NCBI RefSeq assembly: GCF_027595985.1 | Contig: NC_073307.1 | Span: 45,765,094 to 45,829,093, forward strand | DNA: 64,000 bases | Direction: 5' to 3' | DNA from: Sorex araneus | Taxonomy: Eukaryota; Chordata; Mammalia; Eulipotyphla; Soricidae | Program-made: the position numbers and the translations under genes | Part shown: positions 10,801 to 19,817 of the stretch, one piece after another | Position numbering within the stretch: position 1 is the first letter of the stretch | Layout: each line of letters starts with the position of its first letter | Notes under the pieces: model-generated | Databases searched by the model: none | Told to the model about the DNA's origin: nothing | The model's input: the letters and a program-made list of their open reading frames with translations, nothing else

Positions 10801-12388
10801 TTTGAAGCAAGTTTTTAGAAATACAATGAAGTATGAAAATTAATCAAAATCAGGAACATTACAACTTGTTAAAATTTTATTGACAAAACAGTATTTAATC
10901 CAAATTATTTCAAAACGCTTTTTATATGTAAAATTATTTCTAAGACATGATTCCTACTAATTCTTTTCTTTCAATATGATGAAAAACACCTTTAAACACA
11001 AAGTAGAGGACAAATTTATCCTTTATTATTCAGACTATTCAAATTGAACTTGTAGTAAATTCTCTGCCAAATTAGACTGGGAATGGAACTAAGTATAACA
11101 GAAAACATTAGTCACATGGGTGAGGTCCAAGAATTGATCCTGAGCTCTACAGATAAAAAAAAAGATATTCTGAAAATAACCAATCACCAACATATACTGA
11201 ATTATCATGTTTATAGGTAGAGAACAGTTGCTATGAACTTTAACTTACATTATATCATTGTGTGAATTTCCAGATGGAATATAGTTTTTAATAAATAAAA
11301 GTTTACATTTACCTAATCTATCACTTTTTAGCCTGATTGCTTAAAAAGCATAAAATTATAATCCATGTTAAACTCAAATAAAAGTTATCTTTCTTTTTTT
11401 TTTTTTTTTGCTTTTTGGGTCACACCCAGCGATGCTCAGGGGTCACTCCTGGCTGTGCACTCAGGAATTAGTCCTGGCGGTGCTTGGGGGACCATATGGG
11501 ATGCGGGGGATCGAACTCAGGTCGGCCACATGCAAGGCAAACGCCCTACCCGCTGTGCTATCGCTCTGGCCCCAAAAGTTATCTTTCTTTATCACTGTCA
11601 TCATTTTCTCATGAGAGATTCTTCTATGGGTGTCTAAATTTCCCTCAATTTTGCCACAAAATTCCTAAACTCAGATATTCCGTAAATCCCTATAAGTAAC
11701 AACTGAGATAGTGCATAATTAAAATGAATAATATTTAATAAGCATTATATACAATAATTTTTATAATAAATTTATCTATTATGACTAAAGGGCTGGAGTG
11801 ATAGCACAGCAGGTAGGGCATTTGCCTTGCACACAGCCGACCTGGATTCGATCCTTCCGCCCCTTGTCAGAAGACATTATGACTAAGATTGTGACAAGGT
11901 TAGTCATGTTATGACTAATTAATACCAAACTTTTCCCAGAGGAAGAGTTGCAGGGTAAGATGAAATTTTATTTAGTGGATAATTAGTATGAAAGTCTGAA
12001 ATAAAATTTGCTATTCCTAATATGGTTTCCCAATTCCTAAGTGATTGAGCTTCTCTAGCAGCATGAACCACTAACACTGAAATCTCTGCCATTATTCTCC
12101 TGGTTCTTTCAACTTTTCCATTTTTATATATCTTTACTCTGAGAATGAATGCTTGAAATGGAAAGATGTAAGACACTTTAAAATCTGAAAACCGTTCAAG
12201 ACTTATGCCTTCTGAAATTTAGCCTATAAATACATTTAACTAACTATTGTCAAATTTTAGAATCAAATGATAGTCCCTGTTTCAACCTTCCCCAATTTGC
12301 TGGATATTACACCGAAAATGCATTTCTCTTTTTCACCTACAGGAAGAGTGGTGGAAAGATCAACCTAAAACACAACGGAAAATGCTGA
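716..12388 (+). CDS. SPINK6: SPINK6, Kazal-type serine protease inhibitor (4 coding exons)
   Basis: Exons 716-773, 2820-2839, 10141-10256 and 12343-12388 join in phase into 79 codons plus stop. Residues 1-20 or so are a hydrophobic signal peptide ([15 protein letters not shown]...), so the product is secreted. Residues 29-79 form one Kazal domain: cysteines at 29, 39, 47, 58, 61 and 79 (spacing 9-7-10-2-17) and the family core [12 protein letters not shown]. The expected P1 residue, two after the second cysteine, is Arg41 (C-T-R-E), fitting inhibition of trypsin-like kallikreins; human SPINK6 inhibits epidermal kallikreins such as KLK5 and KLK14. The core YCTRESNP and the CAFCKA stretch match human SPINK6 (80 residues) as I remember it; the shrew form is one residue shorter near the exon 2/3 junction. 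All splice sites are GT-AG, with no frameshift, and the gene looks functional. SPINK6 is confident; expression in skin is known of the family, not seen here. Confidence 0.95.
774..2335 (+). other. SPINK6 intron 1, 5' part
   Basis: AT-rich intron DNA. At about 2040-2215 there is a weak L1 3'-end-like stretch (phrase TTGATGGAGGGATGCTGACA followed by an A-rich end). Otherwise I see nothing recognisable. Confidence 0.45.
2336..2468 (-). mobile_element. Old tRNA-SINE remnant
   Basis: Reads as the reverse complement of the shrew SINE: degenerate CTGGCTCTATGGGGTGCCAGG, box-B complement TTGAACCTGGGTCAGCCATGC, and the GGCA-T-CCCACTGTACTAT head complement. No clear target duplication, so an old copy. 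Confidence 0.6.
2820..2839 (+). CDS. SPINK6: SPINK6 exon 2 (20-nt micro-exon)
   Basis: Preceded by a T-rich tract and CAG, followed by GTTAGT. It completes Gly20 and adds VYSQGQ, the signal-cleavage region and the start of the mature protein. Phase 1 in and phase 0 out fit exons 1 and 3 exactly. Confidence 0.9.
2840..3865 (+). other. SPINK6 intron 2, repeat-free start
   Basis: About 1 kb of AT-rich intron with no recognised repeat. Open frames here on the minus strand are short, low-complexity and without homology I recognise. Confidence 0.4.
3866..4030 (-). mobile_element. Old shrew-type SINE, A-tail class
   Basis: Reverse-complement body: GGGGCACACCCAGCAATGCT, CACTCAGGAATCACTCCTGG, then a decayed box-B region and CTCTGTCCCC. 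Diverged from the young consensus and lacking a clear target duplication. Confidence 0.7.
4169..4370 (+). mobile_element. Young SINE, A-tail class, with target duplication
   Basis: Full-length copy: tRNA-like head with box B GGTTCGAATCC, a unique body (ATCCCATATGGTCCCCTGAG), GGTGTGACCC, then an A-rich tail of AAATA units. Flanked by a ~15-bp direct repeat (AAATATATATTCTA) at 4153-4168 and 4371-4386. It sits in SPINK6 intron 2. Confidence 0.93.
4771..4823 (+). repeat. (TG)n microsatellite
   Basis: An almost perfect GT dinucleotide run with one TATG interruption, followed by a short G run at 4829-4838. Likely length-polymorphic. Confidence 0.95.
5166..5419 (+). mobile_element. SINE, RTE-tail class, with target duplication
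   Basis: Same tRNA-like head as the A-tail SINE, but after box B it switches to a different body (CCCCTCTCGGAGAGCCTGGC) and ends in a tail with GGAGACATTACTGGTGCCC and AAATCGATGAGCAACGGGAT, then GTGACAGTGA units instead of poly-A. ATTAAAAACAA flanks it at 5155-5165 and 5420-5430, so both ends are defined. A 17-bp motif occurs twice inside, at 5257-5273 and 5296-5312. Confidence 0.92.
5625..5745 (-). mobile_element. Decayed SINE fragment
   Basis: Contains GATCACTCCTGGCGGTGCT and a GGTGCCAGTGATCAAACC box-B-side remnant in reverse orientation. Head and tail are lost. Confidence 0.5.
5780..7383 (+). other. SPINK6 intron 2, 1.6 kb without recognised repeats
   Basis: The longest repeat-free stretch of the gene. 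At 6887-7150 there is an 87-codon open frame and a locally more GC-rich patch (6960-7110), but no splice signals, Kazal cysteines or homology I recognise. Could hold intronic regulatory DNA; nothing direct shows it. Confidence 0.4.
7397..7652 (+). mobile_element. SINE, RTE-tail class, with target duplication
   Basis: Head CTGGAGCGATGGCACAGCAG, body with CTCTCGGAGAGCCCAGCAAG and the tail TTATTGGTGCCCGCTCAAGC, ending in GTTACAGTGTTACA units. GTTGATGATGATT occurs at 7384-7396 and 7653-7665 as target duplication. Confidence 0.9.
7666..8360 (+). other. SPINK6 intron 2, unannotated
   Basis: AT-rich intron between two repeats, with no gene or recognised element. Confidence 0.4.
8364..8583 (-). mobile_element. 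Third RTE-tailed repeat family, copy 1 (hybrid type)
   Basis: Reverse orientation. The end at 8364 reads ATCGCTGTCATTCC...ACTCGAACAGGCACCAGTAAC, the RTE-like tail. It then has GAGATTTTAGCAGCCTCTCC and AGGCTCTTTCAGGGTCAGGG, which belong to the ~535-bp repeat, followed by GGCATATTGAATATGCCA and GAGCTTGCCAGGCTCTGC, which belong to the SINE body. A near-identical arrangement occurs at 42842-43065. Confidence 0.75.
8590..9120 (+). other. SPINK6 intron 2, unannotated
   Basis: AT-rich, no recognised element. Confidence 0.35.
9125..9304 (+). mobile_element. Old SINE, A-tail class
   Basis: Weak head (AGACATAGCTCAATGAGATA), box-B-like CCTGGGTTTGATC, body GTTTCCTGAGCACCACTAGG and a long AAATA tail. 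Strongly diverged. Confidence 0.6.
9370..9530 (-). mobile_element. L1 3'-end fragment
   Basis: CAACACCAATCCTACCACCA followed by CTGTCACCTTCC and CCATTGTCACC is the complement of the L1 3' UTR phrase seen elsewhere here (GGTGGTGGAGTATGGGCACT type). Old and short. Confidence 0.5.
10141..10256 (+). CDS. SPINK6: SPINK6 exon 3 (Kazal core)
   Basis: Acceptor GATAG at 10136-10140, donor GTAAGT at 10257. Encodes residues 27-64 plus two bases of codon 65, with five of the six Kazal cysteines and the inhibitory loop (C-T-R-E-S-N-P). Phase 0 in, phase 2 out. Confidence 0.97.
10480..10612 (+). mobile_element. Old SINE remnant
   Basis: GGAGCCAGAGAAATGATACA head, CCCAGCACCACATATGGATC body, then a decayed tail. 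Diverged and without clear duplication. Confidence 0.55.
10620..11375 (+). other. SPINK6 intron 3, unannotated
   Basis: AT-rich intron sequence. No gene or clear repeat seen. Confidence 0.35.
11397..11573 (-). mobile_element. Young SINE, A-tail class, reverse
   Basis: Starts with a T run and GGGTCACACCCAGCGATGCT, ends with the head complement CTGTGCTATCGCTCTGGCCC. AAAAGTTATCTTTCTTT is present at 11380-11396 and 11574-11590 as a perfect target duplication. Confidence 0.93.
11789..11875 (+). mobile_element. SINE head-only copy with target duplication
   Basis: Only the tRNA-like head (GGGCTGGAGTGATAGCACAG to box B and CCTTCCGCCCCTTGTCAG) is present, 87 bp. It is flanked by the direct repeat ATTATGACTAA at 11778-11788 and 11876-11886, so this looks like a discrete insertion lacking the body and tail, not a later deletion. 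Confidence 0.8.
12343..12388 (+). CDS. SPINK6: SPINK6 exon 4 (last coding exon)
   Basis: Acceptor CACCTACAG ends at 12342. Encodes [14 protein letters not shown] and the TGA at 12386-12388, supplying the sixth cysteine as the last residue, as is usual for SPINK proteins. Confidence 0.97.
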
Positions 12389-12575
12389 ATTAAAACCGGC
12401 ACTGTGACTGTACGAGCTGGCTATTGTCATCTTGTTCCTCCTGCCTACTTTTTCTTGTCTCTAGAAAATCCCTTAAATTTATAAACACTCATTACTCTGC
12501 ATAGATCTGGGGGAGTTCAAGATATATTTCTTTTGATTCATTTGTCAATAAAGTAAATGCCACAAAATCACAACC
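12389..12575 (+). other. SPINK6 3' UTR
   Basis: Follows the stop codon and runs to about 20 nt past the AATAAA at 12547. The exact cleavage point is inferred. Confidence 0.75.
12547..12552 (+). terminator. SPINK6 polyadenylation signal
   Basis: Canonical AATAAA 159 nt after the stop, followed by CA-rich then TG/T-rich sequence (TTATTTGTTTTATTTTG), as expected for a cleavage site. Confidence 0.85.
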
Positions 12576-12619
12576 AGATTATTTGTTTTATTTTGAGACC
12601 AGGAAAATATAAAGATACA

Positions 12620-12863
12620 CTGTCACTGTCATCCCGTTGCCCATCGATTTGTTCGAGTGGGCACAAGTAACGTCTCTTATTGTGAGACTTACTGTTACTG
12701 TTTTTGGCATATCCAATACACCATGGGTAGCTTGCCAGGCTCTGCCGTGCGGGCGCGATTCTCTCGGTAGCTTGCCAGGCTCTCCGAGAGGGGTGGAGGA
12801 ATCGAACACGGATCGGACTCATGAAAGACGAATGCCCTACTGCTGTGCTATGGCTCCAGCCCA
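12620..12863 (-). mobile_element. SINE, RTE-tail class, reverse
   Basis: Begins with the tail complement ACTGTCACTGTCATCCCGTT, contains GGCATATCCAATACACCATG and two GTAGCTTGCCAGGCTCT motifs, and ends in CTATGGCTCCAGCCC. AAGATACA flanks it (12612-12619 and 12866-12873). It lies about 45 nt beyond the probable SPINK6 cleavage site. Confidence 0.88.
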
Positions 12864-12899
12864 TGAAGATACAAGATGGAATAATTATTTTGTTATAAA

Positions 12900-13546
12900 C
12901 TTGAACGTTATCCTGCTCTACTATACCAATAACCACATAGTCACTGTAGAATCGTAAAAACATCTACTCCACTCACTAATTTTAGAATTTAAATGTTGAT
13001 AATGGAAGCTTTTTAACCTTAGGATTAAATAAATATTATGGTTACAATAATTTAACAGTGTCTGTATTTATGTCTTTAACATAGCATTTGGTTTTTCTAA
13101 TTTCAGAAAAATATTTTACATAAAAATAAAACATGTTATCCCTCTGGAAATTGTTTTTTTTTTATTTTAGTTGAATGGTGAATTTGGAATACATACTATA
13201 TAGACGGTCATTATTTTTCCCCCAATATCATCATAGGATCTAACAGATAGAATGAAGCAGCAACATATACAAAACATAGTGAATATTCAGTAAATACTGG
13301 CAGAGTTTCTGAAGTAAGTAAGTTTAGAGTTAGTTAACTGATCTTAATCATGAAATGAGAGAAGTTGATCAAATGTGACCAATCCTAAGGCCTAAGGGAA
13401 GCTTAACTACTTACTGCCAAATGATGGGTGGGAATATATATATTTCCTATGGAGAGATCATAGCTTAAAGAACCAAAGAAGCTTAGAAAAATGAATGAAG
13501 TCATCATGTATCCTATTTCAATTTATATTGTTAAATTCTAGTTACT
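12900..13546. other. Intergenic, unannotated
   Basis: AT-rich, no recognised element or exon. Confidence 0.35.
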
Positions 13547-13559
13547 AAAGTAGTATGGT

Positions 13560-13768
13560 GGGCTGGAGTGATAGCACAGGGGGTAGGGCGTTTGCCTTGC
13601 ACACAGCCATCCCAGGTTTGATTCCTCCGTCCCTCTAGGATAGCCCGGCAAGCTACAGAGAGTATCTCGCCTGCACAGCAGAGTCTGGAAAGCTACCTGT
13701 GGCGTATTCAGTATGCCAAAAACAGTAACAAGTTTCACAATGGAGATGTTACTGGTGCCTGCTCGAGC
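13560..13768 (+). mobile_element. SINE, RTE-tail class, cut short in the tail
   Basis: Head GGGCTGGAGTGATAGCACAG and normal body, but it stops inside the tail at GTGCCTGCTCGAGC. AAAGTAGTATGGT at 13547-13559 and 13769-13781 flanks it, so the last ~35 bp were absent when it inserted. Confidence 0.85.
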
Positions 13769-13789
13769 AAAGTAGTATGGTACTGTCAT

Positions 13790-14470
13790 AAAAACAGACG
13801 TAGACAAATGGAAGAAGCAGAGAGAGAGAGTTCAGAAATAACTTCACATATATGCTATCAAATAATCTTTAATAAATGTGCCCAAAATACATAATATAAT
13901 GGATAACATTTTTGATCAACAGATTTGGTAATTCTAGTTAATTGATGTAAAAGAATAAAATTGGATCCTTACCTTACACCATACACAAAAGTTAACTTGA
14001 AATTAGTCAAAGGAGAGAGTGGATGTTATGATAGGGGGTGTGATGTTGGAATGTTGTATTCATGAAATTCTAGCATTGGGAATATTTAGTATAAATTGCA
14101 GTGCCTTAAAAAAAAGTACAGTGTAATTTGAGCACATACAAAAAAGGTTAGTTTAAAACTTAAATTTAAGATCTTAAACATAAGATCTGAAATTGTAAAA
14201 CTCCTGCAAGAGAACTTAAGAAACAAGAATTTTTTTAGTTTCTTGACATTAGTCATTGTAATTCTTTCTTGGTATTTCACAAATTCATACACAATTTGAA
14301 GGAAAAGAAACACATGATAATACATTAAATAAAAAAATGTTTCTGCATTGTACAATTTTTTGAGAGGCTTCTACTGTGATTGGACAAAATATTGAAATAT
14401 ATATAACATTGGTTATATATTATATATATTTTTTGTTTTATATAACATATATATATTTGTTATATATATT
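13790..14470. other. Intergenic AT-rich tract
   Basis: Very AT-rich; 14395-14470 is a degenerate TA/TATATT run directly before the RTE fragment. No gene. Confidence 0.4.
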
Positions 14471-14471
14471 T

Positions 14472-15609
14472 GTCTAACGTTCGTTGACTTAAAGAAGGCC
14501 TTCGATTCTGTTGAGACTGAGGTGGTCATCGAAGCCCTGGCCAAACAGGGCGTTCAAGCTCAGTATATCAAAATCCTCTGCAAGCTGTATTGTGGATTCA
14601 CCACCAGGATCTCACCATTCTACAAGGAAGTGATCATTGATATAAAGAGAAGGGTGCGTCAGGGTGATACCGTTTCACTGAAACTCTTCAGTGCCGCCCT
14701 TGAGAACATCATGCGATGACTGGAATGGGAAGGAATGGGAATGAAGATAGACGGTCGGCAATTACATCACCTCTGCTTTGCTGATGACAACGTTCTTATA
14801 ACACCAAACATTAGCCAAGTGGCACAAATGCTGACCAACTTCAACCACGAGTGTGGAAAGGTCGGACTGCTGCTGAATCTCAACACGACGATGTTCATGA
14901 AAAACGAACTGGTCCCTGAAGCTCCATTTGCTCTCAATGGAACGAACATCTCCGAATGCAGCAGCTATGTGTACCTGGGTCGAGGAATCAACATGAGGAA
15001 CACTTGGTGCCAGAACTGCGCAGGAGGAAGAGAGCAGCATGGAATGCATTCAAGAGTGTGGCAGAGGTGGTTAAGAGAACAAAGAACCTCCGACTCCGGG
15101 CACATCTTTTCGATTCCACCGTTCTTCCTGCACTAACATATGCCTCAGAGACCTGGGCCCTAAGCAAAAAGGATGAGAATGCTATTAGGGTATCCCAAAG
15201 AGAAATCGAAAGAGCTATGCTTGGAGTATCATGTCTCACTCAAGTGAGAGAAGGAATCCGGAGTTCTGACCTCCATCGATGGTCAAAAATCAGGGATGCT
15301 GTCTCGTTTGCCAAGACATCAAAAATCAGATCGGCCAGTCATGTAATGTGACTCAGAGACGACCGCTGGACTAGAGCTGTTACAGACTGGATTCCACAGG
15401 ATGTCAGAAGACCTCATGGCCTCCCACCAACTAGATGGTCAGATTTCTTCATCAAATCTCTGAATGAACGATTTGACGCTCTTCCTGTTCCTGGAGCGAG
15501 CAGATATCATTGGGCTACACTCGCACATGACAGGGACAAATGGAGACATTATTGGTGCCCGCTCAAGCAAATCGAAGATCAACAGGACTACAAGTGATAC
15601 AAGTGATAC
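14472..15609 (+). mobile_element. RTE-clade LINE, 5'-truncated copy
   Basis: Translates as the reverse transcriptase and C-terminal part of an RTE-type polyprotein: KKAFDSVE, VRQGDTVS, the catalytic box CFADD (at about 14,776), SETWALSKK, AMLGVS, WTRAVTDWIPQD and PTRWSDFF. An in-frame TGA at 14717-14719 and a frameshift near 15,000 break it. The 3' end has GGAGACATTATTGGTGCCCG and a repeated ACAAGTGAT, not poly-A, typical of RTE elements. A dead copy, not a host gene. Confidence 0.88.
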
Positions 15610-15755
15610 TTTTGTTTCTTTTGGCCACATGTGACAGTGCTCATGGCATACTCCTGGTTCTGCACCCAGGGATCACTACCGGCTGGGCTCAAGGACTTTA
15701 AGTGGTGCCAGGGATCAGTTCTGGCTCTACCCACAGTACTATCTCTCTGACCCTA
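15610..15755 (-). mobile_element. Old SINE fragment
   Basis: GGCCACATGTGACAGTGCTC, GGGATCACTACCGGC and a box-B-side remnant ending ACTATCTCTCTGACCC. It sits between the RTE copy and the L1 copy. Confidence 0.55.
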
Positions 15756-15791
15756 ATAGCCTGATTTGAAGTGGTCAAAAGGTCTGTAATA

Positions 15792-16969
15792 CAATACCCA
15801 TCAGATAAGGGGTTGATATCAATGGTATATAAAGCACTGGTTGAACTCTACAAGAAGAAAACATCCAACCCCATCAAAAAATGGGGCAAAGAAATGAACA
15901 GAAACTTTACCAGCGAAGAAATACGAATGGCCAAAAGGCACATGAAAAAGTGCTCTACATCACTAATCATCAGAGAGATGCAGATCAAAACAACCACAAG
16001 ATACCACCTCACACCACAGAGACTAGCGCACATCCAAAAGAACAAAAGCAACCGCTGTTGGAGAGGATGTGTGGAGAAAGGGACCCTTCTACACTGCTGG
16101 TGGGAATGCCTACTGGTTCAGCCCTTCTGGAAAACAATATGGATGATTCTCAAAAAATTAGAAATTGAGCTCCCATTTGACCCAGCAATACCACTGCTGG
16201 GAATATATCCCAGAGAGGCAAAAAAGTATAATCGAAATGGCATCTGCACATGTATGTTCATCGCAGCACTGTTTACAATAGCCAGAATCTGGAAAAAACC
16301 CGAATGCCCTAGAACGGATGACTGGTTGAGGAAACTTTGGTACATCTATACAATGGAATACTATGCAGCTGTTAGAAAAAAGGAGGTCACAAATTTTTTA
16401 TTTAAGTGGATCGGCATGAAAAGTTTCATGCTAAGTGAAATGAGTCAGAAAGAGAGAGACAGACATAGAAAGATTGCACTCATCTATGGCATATAGAACA
16501 ACAGAGTGGGAGACTAACACCCAAGAATTGTAGAAACAACTACCAGGAGGTTGACTCCATGGCTAGGAGGCTGGCCTCACATTCTGGGGAAAGGGCAACT
16601 CAGAGAAGCGATCACCAACTATAATGTAGTCGAAGGCCATGTGGGAGAAGGAAGTTGCGGGCTGAATGAGGGCTAGAGACTGAGCACAGTGGCCACTCAA
16701 CACCTTTATTGCAAACCACAACAGCTAATTAGAGGGAGAGAACAGAAGGGAATGCCCTGCCACAGTGGCAGGGTGGGGTAGGGGGAGATGGGATTGGGGA
16801 GGATGGGAGGGATGCTGGGTTTACTGGTGGTGGAGTATGGGCACTGGTGAAGGGATGGGTTCCCGAACTTTGTATGGGGGAAGCATAAGCACAATTGTGT
16901 ATAAATCCGTAACTGTACCCTCATGGTGATTCATTAATTAAAAATAAATAAATTTATTATTAAAAAAAG
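15792..16969 (+). mobile_element. L1 LINE 3' end (ORF2 C-terminus plus 3' UTR)
   Basis: An open frame to 16496 encodes about 235 residues of L1 ORF2: [50 protein letters not shown] and [16 protein letters not shown]. Then a 3' UTR with GGGCACTGGTGAAGGGATGG and an A-rich end. AAGGTCTGTAATA at 15779-15791 and 16970-16982 flanks it: a 5'-truncated L1 insertion. The unbroken ORF2 tail suggests it is fairly young. Confidence 0.93.
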
Positions 16970-16999
16970 AAGGTCTGTAATAGCATTTTCTAAAAAAAA

Positions 17000-17290
17000 T
17001 AAAATAAAGCATAAAAATGGCCACAAATTATACAAATAATTTGACATCACTAATGATTGGGGAAATACAGCTCAAAGCCACACACGTATTACCACACTCC
17101 TCAGACTATTATGAAAAATCAAATATATTTGATTAATATATATAATACATCAAACATGTGACAAGTTGACAATAATGTAAAGGAAATCTTATTAATTATG
17201 TAGTAATATAAATTTGCTTAGTTGTCATGAAAAACAGTATGGAAGTTTCTAAAAAAATTCAAAATACAACATGCCATTTGATCTGTCAGC
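17000..17290 (+). mobile_element. Old L1 ORF2 fragment
   Basis: Degraded match to the same ORF2 region (CATCACTAATGATTGGGGAA, AAAACAGTATGGAAGTTTCT). No intact frame. Confidence 0.55.
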
Positions 17291-17519
17291 CTCTCCAAGA
17301 CCCCCCCTGCAGTGTTCCGTCCTGGTGGGTTCCAGTATCGTACCTGGAGAGATGTCCAGACGTCACCAGAAATAGTCCCAGGCCACTTTCTCCCTAATTA
17401 CTGATTTGCTATTGTTTTATTGAGTTGTTATTGCACCAATATTCCTATGACATGTTGCTCTGTCAGAGTAATTTTAATCTTCCATAATGAGATAGAAAAA
17501 CATTTTCCATTTTTGGGAA

Positions 17520-17950
17520 AGGATTGGTATTAATTATTCTTTAAAAATTTGGAGAATTCACAGTGAAACTATCTGATCAAGGAACTGTCTTTGTTAGAAA
17601 GTTTATATTTTGTACTTAATTTACTTAACAAATACAGCCAAAATCAAATTTTCTCTTTCTTCATGAGATGGTTTTAGTCGGTTTTGTACTTCTGGAAACT
17701 GAAGCATTTCAATGATGTTATTTAATTTGTTCACATGCAGTTGTTCATTAGTCGTTTCTTTTGTAATTCTGTTAGTGTAAAATCACTGGTAATATTTTCA
17801 TTTACATTTTTTTCATTTTATTTATTTAGGGTCCTTTGTTTAATCTGTTAATATAACTAAAGTTTTACCAATCTTATTACTATTTTCAAAGAACCAAATT
17901 TTGGCTTTGCTGATTTTTTATACAGTGGTGTCATTTTAAAAAAATTTTCA
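17520..17950 (-). mobile_element. Old L1 ORF2 fragment, reverse
   Basis: Reads in reverse as the L1 reverse-transcriptase-proximal region; TTTCAAAGAACCAAATTTTG with TTTACCAATCTTATTACT is the characteristic complement. Heavily mutated. Confidence 0.55.
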
Positions 17951-18059
17951 TTGTGAGAGAGCCTTCATTTTAAGAATAGAAGTTTAGCTGACAAAGATTT
18001 TAGGCATTTCACTAAGCAAAATACGTTGTAGGAAACCATAGTATAAAAAGAGTTTTAAG

Positions 18060-18165
18060 TCAAGGCGATGCTGGGGAGGGGGGCCAAAGGAGATGCCATG
18101 GATCAAACCCGGGTTGGCCATATGCGAGGCAAACATCCTACCTGATATGCCAACACTCCAGCTTC
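18060..18165 (-). mobile_element. SINE head fragment, reverse
   Basis: GGATCAAACCCGGGTTGGCC, TGCGAGGCAAACATCCTACC and GCCAACACTCCAGCTT are the head complement. Confidence 0.6.
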
Positions 18166-18330
18166 TATTCCTCTTTTAATTTGAAATCTAACACCTAAAG
18201 ATTTTTTTGTTTGTTTTATTTTGTTTTCCAAACAAGCAAAAAATCATCCTAAAGTGTACTCGGTAATGTGCTGTAAAAGTTCACACTGAACATACTCAAA
18301 ACTACTTTAACTCAGCTAAGGTCATCTTTG

Positions 18331-18573
18331 GGCAGGAGCCATAGCACAGAGGGTAGGACGTTTGCCTTGCACATGACCAACCCGGGTTCGATTTTCCTAC
18401 ATCCCTCTCGGAGACCTGGGCAAGCTACCGAGAGTATCCTGCCTGCACTGCAGAGCCTGGCAAGCTACCTGTGGCATATTTGATATGCAAAAAACAGTAA
18501 CAACAAGTCTCACAATGGAGACGTTACTGGTGCCCGCTCGAGCAAATCGATGAACAATGGGAGGACAGTGCTA
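18331..18573 (+). mobile_element. SINE, RTE-tail class
   Basis: Head GGGCAGGAGCCATAGCACAG, body CTGGGCAAGCTACCGAGAGT, tail GGAGACGTTACTGGTGCCCG with AAATCGATGAACAATGGGAG. Over 47 bp of tail it matches the RTE copy ending at 15,609 at 40 positions (hand count). Confidence 0.88.
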
Positions 18574-18757
18574 GAGTGCAAGGTTACCTTTAATGCACTA
18601 TTATTGATTTCCCTTTTCTTAGGTTTATTTATTATTATTGTCTTTGACTAGTTCAGGGTTCATTTACTGCTTCTATTTGCCTGCCTTCTTAAGTTGTAAA
18701 GCTTGCTGACTAATTTGTGTTTTTTCTTATTTTCAAATACCCTATCATAAGTATCTT

Positions 18758-18998
18758 CACTGTCACTGTCACTGTCATCCCGTTGCTCATCGATTTGTTT
18801 GAGTGGGCACCAGTAACATCTCTCATTAGAGACTTATTGTTACATTTTTTGGCATATCCAATACGCATGGGTAGCTCTGCCTTGCGGGCTCGATACTCTC
18901 GGTAGCTTGCCGGGCTCTCCGAGAGGGGCAGAGGAATCGAACGTGGGTCGGCTGCATGAAAGGTGAACACCCAACTGCTGTGCTATCGCTCCAACCCC
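18758..18998 (-). mobile_element. SINE, RTE-tail class, reverse, with target duplication
   Basis: CACTGTCACTGTCATCCCGT tail complement at the left, CTATCGCTCCAACCCC head complement at the right. ATAAGTATCTT flanks it at 18747-18757 and 18999-19009. Confidence 0.9.
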
Positions 18999-19534
18999 AT
19001 AAGTATCTTATTATTTTAAATTTTATTATTAGTAATTGGCTAGTAACTCATTTTACAGATTAATTTTGTTACTATAGGCATCTTCTGCATGTTCCACCTT
19101 GGCAACACTTGGACATCAAGGTCCTAAGTTTTATTTTTTTTCCTTTTGCAGTGGTGCTGATCTTGGACTAGTGGGGCCCAGGGGCTACAAGGCCTCATCA
19201 CTCTGTGCTGGGAGTTGAATGCAGGTCCTTGAGTATGCGAGCCATATGCTCCACCCCTTTGAGATACTTCCTTAACACTTTGACTTTCCTTGTATCATGA
19301 ATGTACCAAATATTATTACCTTAAATATTTTGCTTTATTTTTGGAAAGTGGGAATGGGTGAAATAAGAATAAACTGTCGGTTTTAGACAAGATATGTCAT
19401 TTACTTGGTGTTAATAGATACATATGCGGTCAATATGTTAATTTTAATTTACAGTAAAATTTGCCTTAGACATTGTTGAATAGTTGTAGTATATACTGCA
19501 ATGACCAGACCGTATTTCTTTGTTTCGTTTGTTT

Positions 19535-19693
19535 GTTTGGTTTTGGCTTGGGGGACACATTTGGTGGTGCACTGCTTTTACTTCTGGGTTTGCACTAGGT
19601 GATCATTCCTGGTAGTGTTCCATCCACAGTGCTGGGAAGTGAAACTTACATGCTTTACCTACCTTATATGATTGCACTATCTCTCCGGCCCCT
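19535..19693 (-). mobile_element. Old SINE, reverse
   Basis: Ends in TGCACTATCTCTCCGGCCCC, with TGATCATTCCTGGTAGTGTT inside. Strongly diverged. A weaker remnant may lie at 19,150-19,260. Confidence 0.5.
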
Positions 19694-19817
19694 GACCAGA
19701 CCAGTATAAATCAACTGAGTGTAAATGAAAATGATGAAAAATGCATAAACTACAGACTAACTGCCCTTCCAACAAAAATTATAACAGCAAGCAGCACAAA
19801 AGAAAATGTGGGTTGAA

